Virus record (IMG/VR): IMGVR_UViG_3300030090_000537 | Span: 1-31,394 of that record | Origin: a virus | Length of the DNA stretch: 31,394 nt | Direction: 5' to 3' (one strand) | Program-made: the position numbers and the translations under genes | Notes under the pieces: generated by a model | The model's input: only the letters and a program-made list of their open reading frames with translations | The model's database searches: none | What the model was told of the DNA's origin: nothing | In this document: in pieces, positions 14,221-20,246 of the stretch | How the letters are laid out: each line of letters begins with the position of its first letter | How positions within the stretch are numbered: position 1 is the first letter of the stretch

Positions 14221-14339
14221 TTAAATAATAGATAGGGTTTTCTAGGTATGGTGGGGCGTACTCCTCACAAAACTCATAGGTTAGCTACCTTATCGGATGA
14301 AATAGTATTCATACTTAGAAAATCCTATCTATTATTTAA
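14221..14339 (+). ncRNA. Candidate structured RNA or element with a 30-bp stem
   Basis: Bases 14221-14250 pair with 14310-14339 in register for 30 positions: 28 Watson-Crick and two G-U pairs, with no bulge. The 59-nt apex contains hairpin 1 (GTGGGG 14251-14256 with CCTCAC 14263-14268) and hairpin 2 (14276-14281 with 14287-14293, one bulge), giving a Y-shaped fold. No open frame of note lies in it. It fills the gap between two small genes and ends 31 nt before the next ATG. It could be a free small RNA, a processed mRNA element or a mobile-like inverted repeat. Confidence 0.7.
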
Positions 14340-14370
14340 GTCTAACAAGTAAAATCTAGGAGATTGAGCA

Positions 14371-14532
14371 ATGCAAAACAAAATTAAAACAATGAAATTT
14401 AACCAACAAGAATATAAAGAAATGTACCGAGAGTTTTGCTTAGAGGGTAACATCCAGCCCACAACTAAAGGCTTTGGGGAATTTTTAGATTGGCGTAAAA
14501 ATGTTGAAGCATTATTTAGCAATAAGGATTAA
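14371..14532 (+). CDS. Unknown small protein, 53 aa
   Basis: The product begins MQNKIKTMKFNQQEYKEMYREF and ends DWRKNVEALFSNKD. It looks helical and soluble. The ribosome binding site AGGAGATTGAGCA is good. It follows the structured element directly, so its expression may depend on that fold. No family is recognised. Confidence 0.6.
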   Translation: MQNKIKTMKFNQQEYKEMYREFCLEGNIQPTTKGFGEFLDWRKNVEALFSNKD

Positions 14533-14549
14533 CACTGAAAGGAAAAACA

Positions 14550-14846
14550 ATGGCAATAAAAAAACACACAAAAGAAACTAAACAAAAAATATTTGATTTA
14601 GTGGATAGTGGTCTAAGTAGACGTGAAGTAGGTGAAATAATGGGCATGACAAAAAATGCTATCATAGGAATAATGCGTGACGCTGGTAAATGTAAGAAAG
14701 CAAACTATGCCTATGTATCTTACAAAGTAGATACGATTAATAATAATTATGATAAATCAGTAGCGTTTAATGAACATAAAGAAATAATCTCACAACATGA
14801 GATATCTAAAAAAAGATTATTAGCAGTGAATCCCTTTGGATATTAA
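14550..14846 (+). CDS. GcrA-like helix-turn-helix protein, 98 aa
   Basis: Residues 8-46 form a helix-turn-helix: KIFDLVDSGLSRREVGEIMG then MTKNAIIGIMRDAG. The NAIIGIM...G segment resembles the NAVIGKVHRLGL signature of GcrA, the alphaproteobacterial cell-cycle regulator that binds methylated DNA and works with sigma70 RNA polymerase. The Lys/Cys tail after it and a C-terminal NPFGY are phage-specific. It may redirect host transcription or bind the phage control sites. The N-terminus lacks the Trp-rich GcrA start (MSW.DER), so GcrA homology is only probable. Confidence 0.65.
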   Translation: MAIKKHTKETKQKIFDLVDSGLSRREVGEIMGMTKNAIIGIMRDAGKCKKANYAYVSYKVDTINNNYDKSVAFNEHKEIISQHEISKKRLLAVNPFGY

Positions 14847-14874
14847 AAAATAATTGTCTTAAAAGGAAAATAAA

Positions 14875-15063
14875 ATGATCATGAAAATATTAAAAGGATT
14901 TTGTTTTGCAGGTTTAATGCTTGCATCTATTCTAACAATGGCATGCGGTACAACATGGGACACTGGACAAGTATGGTATGGGCAAGCTATTGCTACATGT
15001 TTTATACTAATGTCATTAGTGCTTGCATATGTAGCAGTATTAGTGCTAGTATGGAGACATTAA
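14875..15063 (+). CDS. Small membrane protein, 62 aa
   Basis: Two hydrophobic stretches are visible: residues 8-24 (GFCFAGLMLASILTMAC) and about 38-60 (AIATCFILMSLVLAYVAVLVLVW), ending RH. LTMAC could be read as a lipobox but the second span argues for a two-span inner membrane protein. The ribosome binding site is AAAGGAAAATAAA before the ATG at 14875; a second ATG is 6 nt downstream. Function unknown. Confidence 0.65.
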   Translation: MIMKILKGFCFAGLMLASILTMACGTTWDTGQVWYGQAIATCFILMSLVLAYVAVLVLVWRH

Positions 15064-15068
15064 TAAAC

Positions 15069-15085
15069 TTCTAGAAATTCTAGAA
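15069..15085. repeat. TTCTAGAA-A-TTCTAGAA palindrome, copy 4
   Basis: It begins 5 nt after the end of the previous gene and lies 17 nt upstream of the GP88-like gene start, immediately before the GAAAGGATAAA ribosome binding site. The layout is nearly identical to copy 3. Confidence 0.9.
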
Positions 15086-15102
15086 CTTTGAAAGGATAAA
15101 AA

Positions 15103-15741
15103 ATGTTAGTAAAAGAAGCTAAACAGTTTGGCAACATATCCAAGGGTAACACGAAAATGCCGGGAACTACGTTCGCCATTGATGCGTTTTCTTGTAATGT
15201 AGGAAGTAAACTTGCAAAGATTGAGGGTACGCCATGCTTTAGTTGCTATGCCCGTAAGCTACAAAAGCTAAGACCTAGTGTAGATCAAGGCTGGAAAGCT
15301 AATCTTACTAAATGGCAACAAGCTAATAAGTCTGAATGGGTACAAGCTATGACGTTTCAGATTAATCGCTACAATGTAGACGGCTACCATAGATGGTTTG
15401 ATAGCGGCGATTTACAATCATTGGAAATGCTACGCAATATTGTAGACGTGGCATTACTAACGCCACATATAAAACATTGGCTACCTACTCAGGAACGTGG
15501 CATAGTGGAAGCATACCGCAAACAATATGGACAAGAGCCTAGCAACCTAGTCATAAGAGTATCCGCCTCAAAAGTAGATGCAAAGACTATGCCTAGATTC
15601 GCAAACACGTCTATGGTATTTACTAAACATGGCAAACCATTGGGCAAAGAGTGCAAGGCTAGAACAAGAGGCAATCAATGTGGAGATTGTAGGGCATGCT
15701 GGTCAAAAGATGTAGAAGTTATAGCTTATCCGAAGCATTAA
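15103..15741 (+). CDS. GP88-family phage protein, 212 aa
   Basis: The product matches my memory of the phage Gene product 88 family: an N-terminal GNTKMPGTTFAIDAFSC, then GTPCFSCYARK (Cys45, Cys48), WVQAMTFQI, RWFDSGDLQS, and a C-terminal Cys cluster (ECKARTRGNQCGDCRACW, about 182-199). The Cys groups suggest binding of zinc or an iron-sulfur cluster. The biochemical function of GP88 proteins is not established as far as I know. It is preceded by palindrome copy 4 and followed by a promoter, so it may form its own short unit. Confidence 0.8.
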   Translation: MLVKEAKQFGNISKGNTKMPGTTFAIDAFSCNVGSKLAKIEGTPCFSCYARKLQKLRPSVDQGWKANLTKWQQANKSEWVQAMTFQINRYNVDGYHRWFDSGDLQSLEMLRNIVDVALLTPHIKHWLPTQERGIVEAYRKQYGQEPSNLVIRVSASKVDAKTMPRFANTSMVFTKHGKPLGKECKARTRGNQCGDCRACWSKDVEVIAYPKH

Positions 15742-15749
15742 AAAAAAAC

Positions 15750-15778
15750 TAGACAATGTAGTATGAGTAGTATATAGT
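15750..15778 (+). promoter_or_regulatory. Rightward promoter after the GP88-like gene
   Basis: TAGACA (15750-15755), 17-nt spacer, TATAGT (15773-15778), following an A-run. It would start near 15785 and drive the cluster of small genes from 15822. Match to the consensus is moderate but spacing is ideal and the spacer contains GTATGAGTAGTA, like other promoters here. Confidence 0.6.
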
Positions 15779-15821
15779 AGTATTATTATATAACTGTTTT
15801 AAAAAATTTAAGGAAAAGACA

Positions 15822-16034
15822 ATGATCCAAGATAATGTTGAAATTGATGTATTACAAGCACAATTAGATAGTATACCCGTAGACATTGAGTTGATAGCAG
15901 TTAAAAACTCAAGACAAATACAAGTAATATTGGAGGGTCAAGTGTATAAAACTTTTCCATCTATCTCAGCATTTAAACAAACATTGAGAAACACTTTTGA
16001 TATTGTAGAAAAAAGTAGAAAGGATAGAAGATAA
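15822..16034 (+). CDS. Unknown small protein, 70 aa
   Basis: The product begins MIQDNVEIDVLQAQLDSIPVDIEL with a beta-type middle (RQIQVILEGQVYKTF) and a basic C-terminal helix ending KSRKDRR. It is soluble, with no known motif. The stop TAA shares a base with the next start codon (TAATG), so translation is coupled. Confidence 0.6.
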   Translation: MIQDNVEIDVLQAQLDSIPVDIELIAVKNSRQIQVILEGQVYKTFPSISAFKQTLRNTFDIVEKSRKDRR

Positions 16035-16189
16035 TGAGTAACCAACACAACGATGCTATTAAAGAGATGTTATTTGAAGCGGCAATGACTTCATTAGTCT
16101 CCAATGGTGCGCCAGATAATGAAGAGACAGAACTAAAAGCTGTTAAAATTGTAGCCCAACAATGGGAAAACTATAGAGAAGGAGAATAA
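16034..16189 (+). CDS. Unknown small acidic helical protein, 51 aa
   Basis: The product begins MSNQHNDAIKEMLFEAAMTS and ends QQWENYREGE. It is coupled to the upstream gene by TAATG, and its own end (GAAGGAGAA) provides the ribosome binding site of the next gene. No function is evident. Confidence 0.6.
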   Translation: MSNQHNDAIKEMLFEAAMTSLVSNGAPDNEETELKAVKIVAQQWENYREGE

Positions 16190-16190
16190 A

Positions 16191-16466
16191 ATGAGAAAGA
16201 AAAATCCTTTTGGTAAAAGTACCACCCAAGATAAACCCTACGCCATATATGAAGATGGGCATGGGTGGCAATGGCGTGTATTAAAAACATATCAACACCC
16301 TGATAATGAAAAGGGTAATGAGTATGCACGATGGCTTGTGTCGGCAACATCACCACTAATGCACGATGGTGGCTATGAAATGGGTGATCAATATTCTAAT
16401 ATAGTATTGGAGTCTGGTTATCTAACATCAGCTACTGATGAATGGAAACAATTTTATGGAGATTAA
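16191..16466 (+). CDS. Conserved small phage protein, 91 aa
   Basis: The product has a WRVLKTYQHPDNEKGNEYAR segment followed by WLVSATSPL and EMGDQYSN, a pattern I associate with short proteins of unknown function in marine phages that include a Trp/Tyr-rich beta fold. It is acidic and soluble. The ribosome binding site is GAAGGAGAATAAA. No catalytic site is recognised. Confidence 0.65.
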   Translation: MRKKNPFGKSTTQDKPYAIYEDGHGWQWRVLKTYQHPDNEKGNEYARWLVSATSPLMHDGGYEMGDQYSNIVLESGYLTSATDEWKQFYGD

Positions 16467-16467
16467 A

Positions 16468-16686
16468 ATGGACATGTCACCACAAGTATATATGTTTAGA
16501 GCAGTGGCAACTAGAGCCGCATTAAAATTGTGGAATAAACATGGCATTAAACCTAATAGATGGACAACTAAGCGCACTCTATTAGATATAGCTACAATTT
16601 ATACAGGTAATAAGTATAAAAATAGTAAAAAAAGTAGTGAGCAAGCATATAATGACTTGACATTATGGATTGAAAGTAATAGTTAA
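16468..16686 (+). CDS. Unknown small protein, 72 aa
   Basis: I start at the ATG at 16468, 1 nt after the previous stop and 7 nt after a TGGAGATTAAA ribosome binding site; upstream in-frame ATGs at 16438 and 16456 would overlap the previous gene. The product begins MDMSPQVYMFRAVATRAALKLWNKHG and is basic and helical. No known domain. Confidence 0.6.
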   Translation: MDMSPQVYMFRAVATRAALKLWNKHGIKPNRWTTKRTLLDIATIYTGNKYKNSKKSSEQAYNDLTLWIESNS

Positions 16687-16693
16687 ATAAAAC

Positions 16694-16710
16694 TTCTAGA
16701 AATTCTAGAA
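16694..16710. repeat. TTCTAGAA-A-TTCTAGAA palindrome, copy 5
   Basis: It begins 7 nt after a stop codon and lies 32 nt upstream of the next ATG (16743), with the same AAACTTCTAGAAATTCTAG left flank as copies 3 and 4. Confidence 0.9.
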
Positions 16711-16742
16711 CTTTTAAGTATTTAAAACTAAGGAGATGACCA

Positions 16743-17054
16743 ATGAAACTAAGACCAGAGTTTGAAAAGGAGTGTTTGAAGGCTGTTATTAACGATATCA
16801 AGAAAGAGATAGCTTTCGGTTTAGACAATGCTAAAAATAGCGAAGCTCTACTTGAGGCTGATACGTGGATTGATGTTTACGATAAAGAAAACGATGAGAT
16901 TTATTCCATTAATTATTCGTGGGATTGGTCTAATGACGAAAAAGAAGTAAGCGTCGTGGCTTACCCAACAGAAGAGTACACAAAAGACGGTAAAACTTAT
17001 GTTCGTGAGCTAACAACTGGTGATTGTGTAATTATTTTAGGAGATGACTTATGA
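16743..17054 (+). CDS. Unknown acidic protein, 103 aa
   Basis: The N-terminal third is helical and charged (KLRPEFEKECLKAVINDIKKEIAFGLDNA), followed by Trp/Tyr-rich beta segments (ADTWIDVYDKENDEIYSINYSWDW) and a C-terminus TTGDCVIILGDDL. It is soluble and strongly acidic. Its last codons overlap the start of the next gene by 4 nt, and they contain the GGAGATGACTT ribosome binding site. Function unknown. Confidence 0.65.
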   Translation: MKLRPEFEKECLKAVINDIKKEIAFGLDNAKNSEALLEADTWIDVYDKENDEIYSINYSWDWSNDEKEVSVVAYPTEEYTKDGKTYVRELTTGDCVIILGDDL

Positions 17055-17239
17055 AAAGTATTATTGTATTTAATGATAGTCATAAATCTGATGGATTTGA
17101 GGAAGCAGTAGGACTTATTAATGAACTAATAGAAGATAAGAGTTCTCTTCAAATAAACTATATATTTCTTGAAGATTTCGTGAGTGATGAGGGTGAATAC
17201 GCTTTCCATGTTTGGATTACAAACGGAGATGACCAATGA
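17051..17239 (+). CDS. Unknown small acidic protein, 62 aa
   Basis: The product begins MKSIIVFNDSHKSDGFEEAVGLINELI, with an alternating strand/helix pattern, and ends FHVWITNGDDQ. It resembles a small alpha/beta fold but carries no diagnostic residues. It overlaps both neighbours by 4 nt. The encoded GDDQ end is the next gene's ribosome binding site. Confidence 0.6.
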   Translation: MKSIIVFNDSHKSDGFEEAVGLINELIEDKSSLQINYIFLEDFVSDEGEYAFHVWITNGDDQ

Positions 17240-17556
17240 GACATATAACATTAACTGAATTTATTGCCAACGTAAAAATGACCTGCGGCTCTTCATTTTA
17301 TGGTCGAGATGATGGAACCACACCTCACTCATTTTACTTGAACGCCGCTAGAAGTATGTTAAGACGAAGATTAGAAAAAGATTTGGAAAAATTTGACTAT
17401 CCTCGTGATTATTATTTTTCTAAAGAGGATTCAGAAAAACTAGCAGAAGTTTACGCAGACACAGCCAAACTTATTCATGAGAAGATGAATAAATTTAACA
17501 ATGAATATAATAAAATACAAAGATTAGCGGCGATGGTAGATAAACAAGAGAGATGA
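17236..17556 (+). CDS. Unknown helical protein, 106 aa
   Basis: The product starts MRHITLTEFIANVKMTCGSSFYG and continues with amphipathic helices rich in Lys, Glu and Arg (SMLRRRLEKDLEKFDYPRDYYFSKEDSEK at about 49-77 in two parts). No membrane segment or motif is seen. It starts 4 nt inside the previous gene after GGAGATGACC. A regulatory or host-interaction role is possible but unproven. Confidence 0.6.
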   Translation: MRHITLTEFIANVKMTCGSSFYGRDDGTTPHSFYLNAARSMLRRRLEKDLEKFDYPRDYYFSKEDSEKLAEVYADTAKLIHEKMNKFNNEYNKIQRLAAMVDKQER

Positions 17557-17559
17557 CCA

Positions 17560-17814
17560 ATGACTGATAATAAATGGTGGCACATAGTTACATGGTGTAA
17601 GTGGTGCAACGGTGAAGGCTATACTACTGACAATAACCCAAGCAAAAGAGAAGAGGTATGTAGAGAGTGCGAAGGTATAGGTGAGCATACTTATGTCGAA
17701 GAAGAATGGCGTTATGAAGATGAGCAGGAAGTACGAGACAACTATGAAGATATAAAATCAATCAAATTATTGGAGGGTACATCATGGGGAAGTCCAACAC
17801 TAAGCATGGAGTAA
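17560..17814 (+). CDS. DnaJ-type zinc-finger protein, 84 aa
   Basis: Two CxxCxGxG-like motifs typical of the DnaJ central domain are present: CKWCNGEGYT (about residues 13-22) and CRECEGIGEH (about 34-43), which would bind one zinc ion. The rest is an acidic helical tail. DnaJ normally has four such motifs and a J domain; here only two are present and no J domain, so this is an isolated zinc-finger module. Some marine podoviruses have a DnaJ central domain inside DNA polymerase, as I recall for the HMO-2011 group, but here it is a separate gene. Confidence 0.65.
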   Translation: MTDNKWWHIVTWCKWCNGEGYTTDNNPSKREEVCRECEGIGEHTYVEEEWRYEDEQEVRDNYEDIKSIKLLEGTSWGSPTLSME

Positions 17815-17921
17815 AGAAAGTAAATACCTATGCTAAATCATTACAAAATAATAAGTATAGACAACGTGTAGTACCTAGTGCTAAAAAGTATAAACGAAAT
17901 AGGAGAGTTGAAGATGAGTGA
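17784..17921 (+). CDS. Small highly basic protein, 45 aa
   Basis: This short gene overlaps the end of the previous one by 31 nt in another frame and has a strong ribosome binding site (TTGGAGGGTACATC before ATG). The product begins MGKSNTKHGVKKVNTYAKSL and has clusters of Lys and Arg to the end (RVEDE). I recall similar MGKS-KHG proteins in marine podoviruses. It likely binds nucleic acid or a host target; function is not known. Confidence 0.65.
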   Translation: MGKSNTKHGVKKVNTYAKSLQNNKYRQRVVPSAKKYKRNRRVEDE

Positions 17922-18093
17922 TAGAACAGTAGCGATTGAAGGTTGGGATCAACTTGAATGGTTGATGAGTGATAGATGGGATATGACATTACAAGAAGCC
18001 TTGCAATGTATGGTTGATAATAATCAAGATATGAGTTTTCTTAATGATGTTAAAGGGTTACACGTATTAAGAATAGCCAATGGAGAAGAATAA
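17914..18093 (+). CDS. Unknown small acidic protein, 59 aa
   Basis: The start is the ATG at 17914 after AGGAGAGTTGAAG; an upstream in-frame start would lie inside the previous gene. The product begins MSDRTVAIEGWDQLEWLMSD and ends RIANGEE; it is acidic and helical. The stop overlaps the next start by one base (TAATG). Confidence 0.6.
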   Translation: MSDRTVAIEGWDQLEWLMSDRWDMTLQEALQCMVDNNQDMSFLNDVKGLHVLRIANGEE

Positions 18094-18278
18094 TGTTATT
18101 AGAACGAACATCAATGATTAGCAACAAGACTACGACAATGGAGTTACCCATAACCAATGAACAGCTTGATCGTTGGAAACAGGGAGAACTTATTCAAAAT
18201 GTATTTCCTGACTTGACACCTGATGAACGTGAGTTTATAATGACAGGTATTACAGCAGAAGAATGGAGAACCCTATGA
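18093..18278 (+). CDS. Conserved small protein with FIMTGITAEEW motif, 61 aa
   Basis: The C-terminal half (ELPITNEQLDRWKQGELIQ, then NVFPDLTPDEREFIMTGITAEEW) is a motif I recall as widespread in short phage and plasmid proteins of unknown function. The N-terminal 16 residues are less conserved; ATGs at 18114 and 18138 are alternative starts, but 18093 has the better spaced GGAGAAGAATA site. It is soluble. Its stop overlaps the next start (ATGA). Confidence 0.75.
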   Translation: MLLERTSMISNKTTTMELPITNEQLDRWKQGELIQNVFPDLTPDEREFIMTGITAEEWRTL

Positions 18279-18772
18279 ATATATTTTATTTACATCGTGA
18301 TCCTGTTGTTGCGGCGCAGATGCAATGTGACAAGCACGTAGTCAAGATGATATTGGAAAGCGCACAGATGCTCTCTACTGCTCACCGTGTATTGGATGGA
18401 GATGACTACGCTAATTCACGAGGACTGTATAAACTGGTGCATGAAAACCATCCTAGCACACGCTGGGTACGCTCTCATCATAAACACTACAATTGGTTAT
18501 GGAAACATATGATAGCCTTGATGGAAGAGTACACACACCGCTATGATAAAGTTCACGAGACAGAACGATTAAATGATCCACTGTCCATATCACCAGTTAA
18601 TATTAATTTCAGTGATCATTTCTTAGACCCACCACAATGTATGCCTGATCAGTATAAAAACAAAGATACTGTGCAAGCCTATCGTGATTATTATATTGGA
18701 GAAAAATCTAGCTTTGCTAAATGGAATAAGTGTGGTAATATACCTGAATGGTATAGGAAAGGAGATAACTAA
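18275..18772 (+). CDS. Pyrimidine-dimer-glycosylase-like phage protein, 165 aa
   Basis: The product begins MNIFYLHRDPVVAAQMQCDKHVVK and has ILESAQMLSTAHRV, HENHPSTRWVR, MPDQYKN and AYRDYYIGEK then FAKWNKCGNIPEWY. I recall this pattern from phage proteins often annotated as pyrimidine dimer DNA glycosylase (T4 endonuclease V-like), but catalysis in this subgroup has not been shown to my knowledge. If correct it would repair UV damage, useful in surface water. The start at 18275 has a TGGAGAACCCT ribosome site and ATGA overlap; an ATG at 18263 is less likely. Confidence 0.6.
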   Translation: MNIFYLHRDPVVAAQMQCDKHVVKMILESAQMLSTAHRVLDGDDYANSRGLYKLVHENHPSTRWVRSHHKHYNWLWKHMIALMEEYTHRYDKVHETERLNDPLSISPVNINFSDHFLDPPQCMPDQYKNKDTVQAYRDYYIGEKSSFAKWNKCGNIPEWYRKGDN

Positions 18773-18873
18773 TGTTTAATAACCCTTTAACTGGATACCT
18801 TGTATGTATTGGTATTATATTAGCTACTTTACTATTGGTATATTTAAAAGTAAGTGGATTTACTATAGGATAA
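18772..18873 (+). CDS. Tiny single-span membrane protein, 33 aa
   Basis: The product is MFNNPLTGY followed by one hydrophobic span (LVCIGIILATLLLVYL) and a short basic tail. A GGAGATAACTA site and coupling (TAATG) to the upstream gene support translation. Function unknown; small membrane peptides of this type can act on host membrane enzymes or on lysis. Confidence 0.5.
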   Translation: MFNNPLTGYLVCIGIILATLLLVYLKVSGFTIG

Positions 18874-18877
18874 TACA

Positions 18878-19054
18878 ATGAAAGCAAGAGAAAAAGATGG
18901 ATGGATACGCCGCTATGATTTGTACCAGTTGGCTAACCACCCTGCAAACATAGCAACAGATTGGCCTAGAGAATGGATGTGTTACCAGTATCCAGCGGAG
19001 TTTCAAAAGCTGGCTGTTAGATTATCACTAAGAATTTTAGATGGAGATGGCTAA
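18878..19054 (+). CDS. Unknown small protein, 58 aa
   Basis: The product begins MKAREKDGWIRRYDLYQLAN and contains WPREWMCYQYPAEFQK, then LRILDGDG. It is rich in aromatic residues. The start codon has only a weak ribosome site (TATAGGATAATACA), and its stop overlaps the next start (TAATG). No family recognised. Confidence 0.55.
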   Translation: MKAREKDGWIRRYDLYQLANHPANIATDWPREWMCYQYPAEFQKLAVRLSLRILDGDG

Positions 19055-19329
19055 TGAGTTTATATATTCAATTACGAGATGAATTATTATCTTCTGAAGA
19101 AGAACTTACTGTTCGTCAATATTGGATTAAAGCAGACTGTATTGAACTCCAAGAGGATTGTCTTGCTTATCTTGATACAGAGGATGGTGAGTGGAAACAT
19201 ATTAGTCAAAAGGATGACAAGTTTTATTTGTCTCCTAGCATGTTTGAGGACAAGCCCTATCCTGATGATTTAGGATATGATTTTCTATGGGTTAGAGACA
19301 GGTTAATGGATGGTTGTAAACTTGATTAA
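19054..19329 (+). CDS. Unknown acidic protein, 91 aa
   Basis: The product begins MSLYIQLRDELLSSEEELTV and contains ADCIELQEDCLAYLDTEDGEW, suggesting a small alpha/beta fold with two Cys near the middle that are too close to other residues to form a clear metal site. It has no known domain. It is the last gene before the tandem repeat at 19342 and is coupled to the upstream gene. Confidence 0.55.
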   Translation: MSLYIQLRDELLSSEEELTVRQYWIKADCIELQEDCLAYLDTEDGEWKHISQKDDKFYLSPSMFEDKPYPDDLGYDFLWVRDRLMDGCKLD

Positions 19330-19341
19330 AGCCTTGGCAGC

Positions 19342-19415
19342 GGCTCCCAACCATTCCTTTAAATAGGGTGGCGTGAGTGGCTCCCGACTACTCCTTTAAA
19401 TAGGGTGGCGTGAAG
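19342..19415 (+). repeat. Tandem 37-bp repeat, two copies, hairpin-forming
   Basis: Copies 19342-19378 and 19379-19415 match at 32 of 37 positions and include GGCTCCC, CCTTTAAATAGGGTGGCGTGA. Three differences are transitions (A/G, C/T, T/C). The CCATTC...GGGTGG and CTACTC...GGGTGG arms can pair in both copies, so two of the changes keep pairing through G-U. No gene is present in 19330-19461, and the region is GC-richer than its surroundings. Confidence 0.75.
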
Positions 19416-19461
19416 AAATCGGGTAGCTGTCGTTTATTTTTGTAAATTAGGAGAGTGACTA

Positions 19462-19824
19462 ATGAATATACACCCAAGCCTAGAGAAGTTACCTAAAGAT
19501 CACAGGCTACATCCAGATAAGGTGAAGCAGTGGATCAAGGTTAATACCGATATGCTTGCATCTATTCGTAAGGATGTGAGAAACAATGTTAAGGGTGCTA
19601 TTGCTAGACAAGCAGACATTGAAGGTTACATCAAGAACATGCGGAAATATCTAAGAGATGGTGATTGGATTGATATGTTCTATGGTGTAAATCAAGAAGG
19701 TAGAATAATGTTGAAGTGTGTAGCTATGGCATATAACAGTGACGGCACAGCAAAGCGTGACGTTGGAACATGGTATCCAGACATGGGTATCTATACAAAG
19801 GAGATGGAAGATGAGACTACCTGA
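19462..19824 (+). CDS. Unknown protein, 120 aa
   Basis: The product begins MNIHPSLEKLPKDHRLHPDKVKQ, continues with a basic helical part (TDMLASIRKDVRNNVKGAIARQADIEGYI in two helices) and a C-terminal beta/aromatic part (DGDWIDMFYGVNQEGRIMLKCVAMAY). The ribosome site TTAGGAGAGTGACTA is good. It overlaps the next gene by 14 nt. No motif allows a function to be named. Confidence 0.6.
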   Translation: MNIHPSLEKLPKDHRLHPDKVKQWIKVNTDMLASIRKDVRNNVKGAIARQADIEGYIKNMRKYLRDGDWIDMFYGVNQEGRIMLKCVAMAYNSDGTAKRDVGTWYPDMGIYTKEMEDETT

Positions 19825-20002
19825 TGGATGGATGTCTCCCTATGAGTGGGAGCTATGGATGGAAAATACTTGTGATGAAATGCCACCGTGGTATAGTGAT
19901 GTTAATCTGAGAGAGGATGCCTACAGGGAATACCTCAAAGAAAACGCACAATATACTTCAAAAGAAGTAACTAAAGAAAGGTTGAAAAAGTTTCTTAAAT
20001 AA
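19811..20002 (+). CDS. Unknown small protein, 63 aa
   Basis: I start at the ATG at 19811 after AAGGAGATGGAAG; an upstream in-frame start would overlap the previous gene by 86 nt. The product begins MRLPDGWMSPYEWELWMENT and is rich in Trp and Tyr, with a helical Lys-rich end (KEVTKERLKKFLK). No family recognised. It ends the transcription unit before the promoter at 20019. Confidence 0.6.
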   Translation: MRLPDGWMSPYEWELWMENTCDEMPPWYSDVNLREDAYREYLKENAQYTSKEVTKERLKKFLK

Positions 20003-20018
20003 TATAATATAATTATAG

Positions 20019-20047
20019 TTGCATGCTACAAGATAGTATGATATAAT
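20019..20047 (+). promoter_or_regulatory. Rightward promoter of the TTGCAT class
   Basis: TTGCAT (20019-20024), 17-nt spacer ending AGTATGA, TATAAT (20042-20047), with an extended -10 TG. It is the plus-strand relative of the late promoters at 4503 and 10434. Transcription should begin near 20054, 16 nt before the gene at 20070. Confidence 0.85.
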
Positions 20048-20069
20048 GTTATTATGAAGGATATAAATT

Positions 20070-20246
20070 ATGAATAAATATAATTTTAAATCTCACGATG
20101 AAGTACCTGATAATCTAGCAGATTATGTAGTGGATGTATGCGTCTTCTCTGGACTAGAAATAAATAGCTTGACAGATATTAAATTATCTGATATAAATGG
20201 TTTTCTAAATGGTCTTGAAGAACAAGCTGATGAGGTAGTTGAATGA
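20070..20246 (+). CDS. Unknown small acidic protein, 58 aa
   Basis: The product begins MNKYNFKSHDEVPDNLADYV and is acidic, with one Cys and a helical end (NGFLNGLEEQADEVVE). It is the first gene after the promoter at 20019, with ribosome site GAAGGATATAAATT. Its stop overlaps the cupin start (ATGA). Function unknown. Confidence 0.6.
   Translation: MNKYNFKSHDEVPDNLADYVVDVCVFSGLEINSLTDIKLSDINGFLNGLEEQADEVVE

Noticed and set aside
14221-14339. tRNA gene or IS-type insertion
   Set aside because: The fold has no T-loop, D-loop or CCA-like features. The closing stem is 30 bp rather than 7. No transposase and no target-site duplication flank the element.
19342-19415. CRISPR array
   Set aside because: Only two copies are adjacent with no spacer between them, and no cas genes are present.
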